Shown here: in pieces, positions 15,991-23,050 of the stretch | Position numbering within the stretch: position 1 is the stretch's first letter | Layout: each line of letters begins with the position of its first letter | Assembly (NCBI RefSeq): GCF_004342485.1 | Contig: NZ_SMBU01000011.1 | Coordinates: 1 to 64,000 of the forward strand | Length of the DNA: 64,000 nt | Source: Roseateles saccharophilus | GTDB taxonomy: Bacteria; Pseudomonadota; Gammaproteobacteria; Burkholderiales; Burkholderiaceae_C | Direction: 5' to 3' | Made by a program: the position numbers and the translations under genes | The notes under the pieces: generated by a model | What the model was told of the DNA's origin: nothing | What the model saw: the letters and a program-made list of their open reading frames with translations, nothing else | The model's database searches: none

Positions 15991-17016
15991 ATGAGCCTCT
16001 TCGGCCTGCCCCCGATCTGGATAGCACCGATGGCCGGCGAGGCTGCCAGCAGCGCCCTGGTCGCCGCCGTCAGCGCGGGTGGCGGCTTCGGCCAGTTGGG
16101 CGCGGCCTATCTGGCCCCGGCCCGCATCGCCGAGATCGCCGCCGACATCCGCGCCCGCACCGACAGGCCCTTCGGCATCAACCTGTTCTGCCCCCAGCCC
16201 TGGCGGCGCGACGACGCTGCGCTGGACGCCTATCTCGCGCGGCTCGCCGCCTGGCATGCCGAGCTGGGCCTGCCCGCGCCAGCGCGGCCGACGCAGTTCG
16301 AGGAAGACTTCGAGGCCCAGTTGCAGGCCAGCATCGCCGCCCGGCCCGCCGCGATCAGCTTCGTCATGGGCGACCCGGGTGCGGCGCGCGTGGCGGCGCT
16401 GCAGGCCCAGGGCTTCAAGGTGCTGGGCACGGCCACGCAGGTGGCCGAAGGCCTGGCCCTGCAGGCCAGCGGCGTCGACGCCATCATCGCCCAGGGCTGC
16501 GAGGCCGGCGGCCACCGCGGCGGTTTCCTGGGCAGTGCGGAGGGCGCACTGATCGGCACCATGGCCCTGGTGCCCCAGCTCGTCGATGCGCTGGGCATTC
16601 CCGTCATCGCCGCCGGCGGCATCGCCGATGCGCGCGGCGTCGCGGCGGCCCAGGCGCTGGGCGCCAGCGCCGTCACCGTCGGCACGGCCTTCCTGCTCGT
16701 CGACGAATGCCCGCTGTCGCCGGCCTACCGCGCGGCGCTGCTGGCGGCGAGCGATGCGGACTCGACACTGACCCGCGCCTTCTCCGGCCGTATGGCGCGC
16801 GGCCTGGCCAACCGGGTCACGCGCGAGCTGGAGGGCGCGGCCCTGCCCGCCTTCCCGCAGCCCAACGCCGCCAGCCGGCTCATGCGCCAGGCCGCCGCCA
16901 AGGCCGGTCGGGCCGACCTCATCAGCCTGTGGGCCGGCCAGGCGCTGGCGCTGAACCGCGCGCCGGGTACGGCGGCAAGGCTGGTGGCCGCGTTGACGCA
17001 GGGCTGGCGCGCTTGA
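15991..17016 (+). CDS. FMN-dependent nitronate monooxygenase-like enzyme
   Basis: 341 residues, a TIM-barrel of the 2-nitropropane dioxygenase/NMO family. The N-terminal PIWIAPMAGEAASSALVAAV supplies the flavin-site strand, and AIIAQGCEAGGHRGGF holds the catalytic His and phosphate-binding glycines. The later AAGGIADARGVAAAQALGA and AVTVGTAFL complete the FMN phosphate site. NMOs oxidise alkyl nitronates such as propionate 3-nitronate, but the family also includes enoyl reductases. Its stop overlaps the TTG start of creB, suggesting one transcript. Confidence 0.88.
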   Translation: MSLFGLPPIWIAPMAGEAASSALVAAVSAGGGFGQLGAAYLAPARIAEIAADIRARTDRPFGINLFCPQPWRRDDAALDAYLARLAAWHAELGLPAPARPTQFEEDFEAQLQASIAARPAAISFVMGDPGAARVAALQAQGFKVLGTATQVAEGLALQASGVDAIIAQGCEAGGHRGGFLGSAEGALIGTMALVPQLVDALGIPVIAAGGIADARGVAAAQALGASAVTVGTAFLLVDECPLSPAYRAALLAASDADSTLTRAFSGRMARGLANRVTRELEGAALPAFPQPNAASRLMRQAAAKAGRADLISLWAGQALALNRAPGTAARLVAALTQGWRA

Positions 17017-17672
17017 TCCTGCTGCTCGAAGACGACCCGGCCATCGCCGACACGGTGGCCTTCGCGCTGCGCCGCGAGGGTTTTGCGGTCGAGCACCGCG
17101 CCTGGCTGGCCGAGGCGCGCGAGCGGCTGCGCGTGGCGCCGGCGCCGGAGCTGCTCATCCTCGACATCGGCCTGCCCGACGGCCACGGCCTGGACCTGTG
17201 CCGCGAACTGCGCGCCGGGCCGCTGGCCGGCCTGCCGGTCATCGTGCTGAGCGCACGCAGCGAGGAGATGGACCGCGTGCTCGGCCTGGAGCTGGGCGCC
17301 GACGACTATCTCGCCAAGCCCTTCAGCCCGCGCGAACTCGTCGCCCGCGTGCGTGCGCTGCTGCGCCGCGCGCGAGGGGCTCCAGCTCCGGCACCGGGCT
17401 TCGTCGTCGACGGCTCGCGCGTACGCCTGGACGGCACGCCGCTGAACCTGACCAAGCTCGAACTCGGCCTGCTGCTGAAGCTGCTGGCCGCACCGCGGCG
17501 CATCCACTCGCGCGAGGCGCTGCTCGACGCCGTCTGGGGCACGAGCGCCGACAGCGGCGACCGCACGGTGGACACCCACATCAAGACGCTGCGGGCCAAG
17601 CTGCGCGAGGCCGCGCCGGCGCGCGATCCGATCAAGACGCACCGCGGACTCGGCTATTCGCTGGAACCATGA
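17013..17672 (+). CDS. creB: Response regulator CreB (OmpR/PhoB type)
   Basis: 219 residues starting at a TTG that overlaps the upstream TGA; no ATG gives a full receiver domain. The receiver domain (1-115) has acidic residues EDD, phospho-acceptor Asp in LLILDIGLPDGHG, and GADDYLAKPFSPRELVARVR. The winged-helix domain (130-218) ends in RTVDTHIKTLRAKLREA and HRGLGYSLEP. It resembles E. coli CreB closely in the region ARSEEMDRVLGLELGADDY. A downstream creC, creD and an exact cre-tag support the name. CreBC responds to growth on fermentation products and to cell-wall stress in some species. Confidence 0.93.
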   Translation: MILLLEDDPAIADTVAFALRREGFAVEHRAWLAEARERLRVAPAPELLILDIGLPDGHGLDLCRELRAGPLAGLPVIVLSARSEEMDRVLGLELGADDYLAKPFSPRELVARVRALLRRARGAPAPAPGFVVDGSRVRLDGTPLNLTKLELGLLLKLLAAPRRIHSREALLDAVWGTSADSGDRTVDTHIKTLRAKLREAAPARDPIKTHRGLGYSLEP

Positions 17673-17674
17673 AA

Positions 17675-17813
17675 CCCCTCGCCCAGTCTCGCCCCGCTGA
17701 ACGCGGGCGCGTCCAGTCGGTCCCCCTGGGGGACGGCGATGCACGCGGCATCGAGCCGCGCGCACATCGCCAGGACGGGCCGGCTTGGGAGCGGCCCGGC
17801 GCTCGGCCCGCAA
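17675..17813 (+). repeat. 139-bp dispersed intergenic repeat, copy 1
   Basis: The space between creB and creC is filled by a sequence that recurs at 54494-54632 in the same orientation at roughly 88-90 percent identity by eye. It contains internal palindromes: GCTGAACGCGGGCG early, GTCCCCCTGGGGGAC in the middle and CGGGCCGGCTTGGGAGCGGCCCG-like arms near the end. Both copies start within ten bases of a stop codon and end just before another gene. It resembles a REP/BIME or small non-autonomous element. Confidence 0.8.
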
Positions 17814-17834
17814 ATACATCGATGGTCGCCTGAC

Positions 17835-19256
17835 ATGCGCCTGGGTCTGCGCGTCTTCTTCGGCTTCTTCCTGATCGCCGGCCTCAGCGCCGTGCTGCTG
17901 CTGAAGGTCTTCCTCGCCGAGGTCAAGCCCAGCGTGCGCGAGGTCATGGAGGACCTGATGGTGGACACGGCCCACCTGCTGGCCGAGCAGGCCGCCGACG
18001 AGATGGACGCCGACGGCCTCAAGCCCGGCAGCCGCCTGGCCGCCCAGCTTCAGCGCTATGTGAGGCGCGAGGTCGACGTGCCCATCTGGGGCTTGCGCAA
18101 GCAGAGCCTGGATCTGCGCCTGTACGTGACCGACGCGCACGGCCGCGTGCTGGTCGACTCCGGCCAGCCCTCGGCCGTGGGCCAGGACTACTCGCAGTGG
18201 CGCGACGTGGCGCTGACGCTGCGCGGCGACTACGGCGCGCGCTCGACGCGCTACGCGGCCGACGACCGCAGCACCATCCTCGTCGTCGCGGCGCCCATCC
18301 TCAAGGACGGCCGCACGCTGGGCGTCGTCAGCGTGGCCAAGCCGGTGGCCAGCGTGCAGCGCTTCAGCGACCGTGCCGAGCGCCGCCTGTACTGGGCCGG
18401 TGCCGCGCTGCTGGCGGCCAGCCTGGTCGTCGGCGTGGCCGTCACGCTGTGGCTCGTCGCCTCGGTGCGCCGGCTGCGCCGCTACGCCCAGCAGGCCCAG
18501 GCCGGGCATGCCCAGGCACCGCCCGATGTGCCGGGCGAACTGGGCGAGCTGGCCCACGCGATGGACGACATGCGCCGCCGGCTGGAGGGCCGCGAGCAGC
18601 TCGAACACGATGTGCGTGCGCTGACCCACGAGCTGAAGAGCCCGCTGGCCGCGCTGCGCGCCAGCGGCGAGCTGCTGCAGGACGAATTGCCCGCCGCCGA
18701 CCGCCAGCGCTTCGCCGCTCAGGTGCTGGACCAGACCGCGCGCCTGCAGACCCTGGTGGAGCGGGTGCTGGCGCTGTCGCAGCTGGAAGCCCAGGCGGGC
18801 CTGGGCGAACGACGGCGCATCGCGCTGGCCGACTGGGCCGACGACCAGCTGGCGCACCAGGCCTCGCGGCTGGCGCAGAAGGGCCTGCGCGTCATCTGGG
18901 CCGAACGCGCCGAGGTCGTCGTGGATGCCGACGCGGCGCTGCTGGAGCTGGCCTTCGGCAATCTGCTTGTCAACGCGATCGACTTCGCGCCCGCCGGCTC
19001 GGCGCTGGAGCTTGCCGCCCGCACGACGCCGACGGGCGTGCTTCTCTCGCTGCGCGACCACGGCCCCGGCGTACCGCCCCAGGCCTTCGCCCAGCTCGGC
19101 CAGCGCTTCTTCTCGACCGCGCGGCCCGGCAGCCTCGTGAAGGGCTCGGGCCTGGGCCTGGCGATCGCGCGGCGCGTCGCCGAGCTGCACGGCGGGCGGC
19201 TGGGCTTCGAGGCGGCGGCGCCGGGCTTGCGCGTCAGCATCGTCCTGCCACGCTGA
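17835..19256 (+). CDS. creC: Sensor histidine kinase CreC
   Basis: 473 residues. Two membrane helices (about 4-24 and 190-215) flank a periplasmic CreC-type sensor domain containing VDVPIWGLRKQSLDLRLYV and VLVDSG. A HAMP region follows, then HisKA with the phospho-acceptor His in ALTHELKSPLAALRASGELL, and HATPase_c with N box LLVNAIDFAP, DHGPGVP and GSGLGLAIARR. The ATG at 17835 is placed right after the intergenic repeat and gives the correct N-terminal helix; an in-frame extension would run into the repeat. It pairs with CreB. Confidence 0.93.
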   Translation: MRLGLRVFFGFFLIAGLSAVLLLKVFLAEVKPSVREVMEDLMVDTAHLLAEQAADEMDADGLKPGSRLAAQLQRYVRREVDVPIWGLRKQSLDLRLYVTDAHGRVLVDSGQPSAVGQDYSQWRDVALTLRGDYGARSTRYAADDRSTILVVAAPILKDGRTLGVVSVAKPVASVQRFSDRAERRLYWAGAALLAASLVVGVAVTLWLVASVRRLRRYAQQAQAGHAQAPPDVPGELGELAHAMDDMRRRLEGREQLEHDVRALTHELKSPLAALRASGELLQDELPAADRQRFAAQVLDQTARLQTLVERVLALSQLEAQAGLGERRRIALADWADDQLAHQASRLAQKGLRVIWAERAEVVVDADAALLELAFGNLLVNAIDFAPAGSALELAARTTPTGVLLSLRDHGPGVPPQAFAQLGQRFFSTARPGSLVKGSGLGLAIARRVAELHGGRLGFEAAAPGLRVSIVLPR

Positions 19257-19257
19257 C

Positions 19258-19273
19258 TTCACGCCCGCTTCAC
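19258..19273 (+). promoter_or_regulatory. cre-tag: CreB binding site
   Basis: TTCACGCCCGCTTCAC, an exact match to the E. coli cre-tag TTCAC-N6-TTCAC direct repeat. It starts one base after the creC stop and 43 bp before creD, the promoter position used for CreBC activation of creD. This makes creD a probable direct target. Confidence 0.85.
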
Positions 19274-19315
19274 GCACTTCGTCGTCGCCTCACCGCGGCT
19301 CGCGATGCTGGCGGC

Positions 19316-20632
19316 ATGAAGCTCAACCCCACCTTCTCCAAGCTGGCCATCCTGGCCGTCGTCACCCTCCTGCTGTGCATCGTGCTCGCCGAGATCGGCG
19401 GGCTGGTGCGGGAACGGCAGCAGCGGCAGAACGAGGCCGCACAAAGCGTCGTGCAATCGCTGGCCGACGCGCAGACTCTGCTCGGCCCGGTCCTCACCCG
19501 GAACTGCACCGAGACCTGGACCGAGTTCGATGCCAAGAAGAAGCCGGTCCAGGAGTCGCGCAACATCCCGATGGCGCTGACGCCATCCACGCTCGAACTC
19601 GGCGGCAGGCTCGATCCGGAACTGCACTACCGTGGGCTGTTCAAGGTCAACGCCTATGCAGCCAGGCTGAAGATCGACGCACAGTGGGAAACGCTGGCCC
19701 CCTTGGAGGCCCATGCCGAACATGCGGGCGGCAGGCTGAACTGCGAACCTGTCAACGTCTTCTTCGCCGCCAGCGACAACCGCGGCCTGCGCAGCGCGGT
19801 CATTCAGGCGGGCGACGACACCTTGCTCGTGCAGCCCGGCACGCTTCAAGGCAGCTACCGCGCCGGCCTCCATGCGACGCTGCCCGATCATGCGCTGAAA
19901 GACGGCCTGCGCCTGTCACTGGCTCTCGATGTCGTCGGCACCCAGTCCCTGTCCATCGTGCCCACGGCTGGCAAGACCCATGTCGCGCTGACGTCAAGCT
20001 GGCCTCATCCGAGCTTCGGCGGGCGCTTCCTGCCCATACAACGCGAGGTCATGGGGTCCGGCTTCACCGCCCAATGGCAGGTGTCCGCGTTGCAGACCTC
20101 CGCCGCCGCCGACGCTCAGGACGGCAAGCCGCTGCCGAATCTCGACTCGTTCGGCGTGGAGCTGATCGACCCCGTGAACCCCTACGTCATGAGCGACCGC
20201 GCCATCAAGTACGGCCTGATGTTCATCGCGCTGACCTTCGTCACCGTCGGCCTGACCGAACTGCTCAGCGGGCGGCGCGTGCATCCGGTGCAATACCTGC
20301 TCGTCGGCCTGGCCATCAGCCTGTTCTTCCTGCTGCTGCTCAGCCTGTCGGAGCACATGAGCTTCCTGAATGCCTACCTGATCGCCGCCGCTGCGGCCGC
20401 CGCCGTGCTGACGCAGTACGCCGCGGCCATGCTGGGCGGCTGGCTGCGCGGCCTGGCCTTCGGCGCCGGCATCGCGCTGCTCTACACGGCGCTCTATGTG
20501 CTGCTGAGCCAGGAGCAGGCGGCCCTCGCCATCGGCGCCGTGCTGCTGTTTGCCGTGCTGGCCGCCGTGATGATGCTGACCCGCAAGCTGGACTGGTACC
20601 GGCTGGCCAGCGCGGGGGCCGGCGCCGAGTGA
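19316..20632 (+). CDS. creD: Cell envelope integrity protein CreD
   Basis: 438 residues with the CreD plan: an N-terminal helix (about 7-28, LAILAVVTLLLCIVLAEIGG), a large periplasmic beta-rich domain (30-300), and a C-terminal cluster of five to six helices (about 300-425), beginning with the conserved PVNPYVMSDRAIKYGLMFIA. CreD is an inner-membrane protein strongly induced by CreBC; its exact function is unsettled, with links to colicin E2 tolerance, envelope integrity and beta-lactam response. Its own promoter carries the cre-tag 43 bp upstream. Confidence 0.92.
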   Translation: MKLNPTFSKLAILAVVTLLLCIVLAEIGGLVRERQQRQNEAAQSVVQSLADAQTLLGPVLTRNCTETWTEFDAKKKPVQESRNIPMALTPSTLELGGRLDPELHYRGLFKVNAYAARLKIDAQWETLAPLEAHAEHAGGRLNCEPVNVFFAASDNRGLRSAVIQAGDDTLLVQPGTLQGSYRAGLHATLPDHALKDGLRLSLALDVVGTQSLSIVPTAGKTHVALTSSWPHPSFGGRFLPIQREVMGSGFTAQWQVSALQTSAAADAQDGKPLPNLDSFGVELIDPVNPYVMSDRAIKYGLMFIALTFVTVGLTELLSGRRVHPVQYLLVGLAISLFFLLLLSLSEHMSFLNAYLIAAAAAAAVLTQYAAAMLGGWLRGLAFGAGIALLYTALYVLLSQEQAALAIGAVLLFAVLAAVMMLTRKLDWYRLASAGAGAE

Positions 20633-20681
20633 ATTACGCTAGGGCCTCCGTCCGTGCGCCCTGCGGTGCCCTGATCGCCCC

Positions 20682-22340
20682 ATGTCCAAAGAAGGCTTCG
20701 ACTACATCATCGTGGGCGCCGGCACCGCCGGCTGCCTGCTCGCGAACCGCCTCAGCGCCAACCGGCACAAGCGCGTGCTCCTCATCGAGGCCGGCGGCAA
20801 GGACGACTACCACTGGATCCACATCCCCGTCGGCTACCTCTACTGCATCGGCAACCCGCGCACCGACTGGTGCTTCAGCACCGAAGCCGAGCCGGGCCTG
20901 AACGGCCGCAGCCTGCGCTACCCGCGCGGCAAGGTGCTGGGCGGCTGCTCCAGCATCAACGGCATGATCTATATGCGCGGCCAGAGCCGCGACTACGAGC
21001 ACTGGGCCGAGCTGACCGGCGACGACACCTGGCGCTGGCAGCGCGTGTTGCGCGCCTTCCGCCGCCACGAGAACCACTGGCGGCTGGACAAACCCGGCAC
21101 CGCGCCCGAGGGCTTTGCCGCGATGCACGGCGGCAAGGGCGAATGGCGGGTCGAGCAGCAGCGCCTGCGCTGGCCCATCCTCGACGCCTTCGCCGCCGCG
21201 GCCGAACAGGCCGGCATCCCGGCGACGAGTGACTTCAATGCCGGCACCAACGAGGGCGTCGGCTACTTCGAGGTCAACCAGAAGAAGGGCTGGCGTTGGA
21301 ACACGGCCAAGGCCTTCCTGCGCCCGACCGCCTTCGGCCGGCCCAACTTCGAGCTGTGGACCGGCGCCCAGGTGCGCCGGCTGCGCCTGATGCACGACAG
21401 CACCGATGCCGGCGGCCTGCGCTGCAGCGGCGCGGAGGTGCTGACGCCGCACGGCGTGGAACAGCCCTGGCTGAACCCGGGCGGCGAGGTCATCCTCGCC
21501 GCCGGCTCAGTAGGCTCGCCCCAGATCCTGCAGCTCAGCGGCCTCGGGCCGGGCGCGCTGCTGCAGGGCCTGGGCCTGACCGTGGAGAAGGACCTGCCCG
21601 GCGTCGGCGCCAACCTGCAGGACCATCTGCAGATCCGCGCCGTCTACAAGGTGCAGGGCGCCAGCACGCTGAACACCCGCGCCGCCTCGCTGTGGGGCAA
21701 GGCCATGATCGGCCTGGAATACGCGCTGCGCCGCAGCGGCCCGATGAGCATGGCGCCCAGCCAGCTCGGCGCCTTCACGCGCTCCAGCCCGGACCGGGCC
21801 TGGCCCGACCTGGAGTACCACGTGCAGCCGCTGTCGCTGGACGCCTTCGGCGAACCGCTGCACAGCTTCAACGCCTTCACCGCAAGCGTCTGCAACCTGA
21901 ACCCGACCAGCCGCGGCACGGTGCGCATCACCGCGCCCGACGCGGCCACGGCGCCGGCCATCCGGCCCAACTACCTGTCCACCGACGAAGACCGCAAGAT
22001 CGCCGCCGAAAGCCTGCGGCTGACGCGCCGCATCGTGTCGCAGCCGGCGCTGGCCGCCTTCAAGCCCGAGGAATACAAGCCCGGCCCGCAGTACCAGACC
22101 GACGAGGAGCTGGCCCGCCTGGCCGGCGACATCGCGACAACCATCTTCCACCCCGTGGGCACCTGCAAGATGGGCCGCCCGGGCGACCCCATGGCCGTCA
22201 CCGACGCCCGCCTGCGCGTGCGCGGCGTGACCGGCCTGCGCGTGGCCGACGCGAGCGTGATGCCGACGATCACGAGCGGCAACACGAACTCGCCGACGCT
22301 GATGATTGCGGAGAAGCTGGCGGGGTGGTTGGCGGGCTGA
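20682..22340 (+). CDS. GMC-family FAD oxidoreductase (choline/alcohol dehydrogenase-like)
   Basis: 552 residues. The FAD dinucleotide fold is at the N-terminus (DYIIVGAGTAGCLLANRLS), followed by the GMC signature around RYPRGKVLGGCSSINGMIYM and the second at GSVGSPQILQLSGLGP. The catalytic His lies in FHPVGTCKMG and the second conserved residue in SGNTNSPTLMIAEKLA. Such enzymes oxidise choline, alcohols or polyethylene glycol with FAD; the electron acceptor is probably a quinone or cytochrome. No BetB or BetI neighbour is present, so choline is not favoured and the substrate is open. Confidence 0.92.
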   Translation: MSKEGFDYIIVGAGTAGCLLANRLSANRHKRVLLIEAGGKDDYHWIHIPVGYLYCIGNPRTDWCFSTEAEPGLNGRSLRYPRGKVLGGCSSINGMIYMRGQSRDYEHWAELTGDDTWRWQRVLRAFRRHENHWRLDKPGTAPEGFAAMHGGKGEWRVEQQRLRWPILDAFAAAAEQAGIPATSDFNAGTNEGVGYFEVNQKKGWRWNTAKAFLRPTAFGRPNFELWTGAQVRRLRLMHDSTDAGGLRCSGAEVLTPHGVEQPWLNPGGEVILAAGSVGSPQILQLSGLGPGALLQGLGLTVEKDLPGVGANLQDHLQIRAVYKVQGASTLNTRAASLWGKAMIGLEYALRRSGPMSMAPSQLGAFTRSSPDRAWPDLEYHVQPLSLDAFGEPLHSFNAFTASVCNLNPTSRGTVRITAPDAATAPAIRPNYLSTDEDRKIAAESLRLTRRIVSQPALAAFKPEEYKPGPQYQTDEELARLAGDIATTIFHPVGTCKMGRPGDPMAVTDARLRVRGVTGLRVADASVMPTITSGNTNSPTLMIAEKLAGWLAG

Positions 22341-22429
22341 GTTTTCGGTCTGGCTGGCTCGTATTTCGCCCTGCTGCCCCGGACAGGTGGAGGGTTGTCG
22401 GTCTCTGAAGAGCATCTCTCCTGAACCCC

Positions 22430-23023
22430 GTGAGCGCCTCTTTTGTCATTGCATGGCTCTGCCTTCTTGTAGCGCCGCCCGTTGCAATCGCAGCCTTCTT
22501 CATCATGCGTCGATGCCGGTCGCGCACGACGCGAAAAGCCGCCTACGGGTGCGTGGGGCTGATCATCGTCGCGGTCGGGGCCTGTTACTTGGACGTGTCG
22601 TTTACCTCGACGGTCGCCAACTTCGCCTTTGCGTCGGCGGCCTACCTCGCATACTGTTTTCTGGCTATCTGCACTTGGAGCTTCAAGTGGTTGCCATTGC
22701 GCGTGCTGGCGCTCGCCGTCACCGCCATTCCTGTCGCCGCCGGTTACGTACTCGGTACTGTTGGGATGTTGGGCCTGATGTTCATCGTTGGGGACTACGC
22801 CAACCCGCCCATACAGACCACCAACACGGCGGCCGATCTGGAATGCCGGACTACCGGTTGGGGAATGGTGGCAACCGACAGCGGCTATACCGTTCACCTC
22901 TACAAGCATTGGCCTGCATTCCCGCTCATCGAGCGCGAGGTTGCCCGTGTCGTGGTCAACGAAACGAACCCTGGTGCCGGGCCAACAAGCGCCTCCTGCG
23001 ACGACGTTTTAGCAAAGCGCTGA
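22430..23023 (+). CDS. Membrane protein of unknown function, atypical composition
   Basis: 197 residues starting at GTG. Four hydrophobic segments (about 4-25, 38-55, 62-82 and 90-115) are followed by a soluble C-terminal part (120-197) with Cys pair LECRTTGWG and SASCDDVL. I recognise no family. The gene has visibly lower GC and more mixed third positions than its neighbours (for instance runs such as ttacttggacgtgtcgttt), which suggests a recent arrival or relaxed selection. It stands alone on the + strand between two conserved genes. Its topology puts the C-terminal domain outside the inner membrane, so the two Cys may form a disulfide. Confidence 0.6.
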   Translation: MSASFVIAWLCLLVAPPVAIAAFFIMRRCRSRTTRKAAYGCVGLIIVAVGACYLDVSFTSTVANFAFASAAYLAYCFLAICTWSFKWLPLRVLALAVTAIPVAAGYVLGTVGMLGLMFIVGDYANPPIQTTNTAADLECRTTGWGMVATDSGYTVHLYKHWPAFPLIEREVARVVVNETNPGAGPTSASCDDVLAKR

Positions 23024-23050
23024 TTTCGGCAGCCGCCGACAATTGCGCCA

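Noticed and set aside
20682-22340. Choline dehydrogenase BetA
   Set aside because: The family fits, but no betB, betI or transporter is adjacent and GMC enzymes have many substrates.
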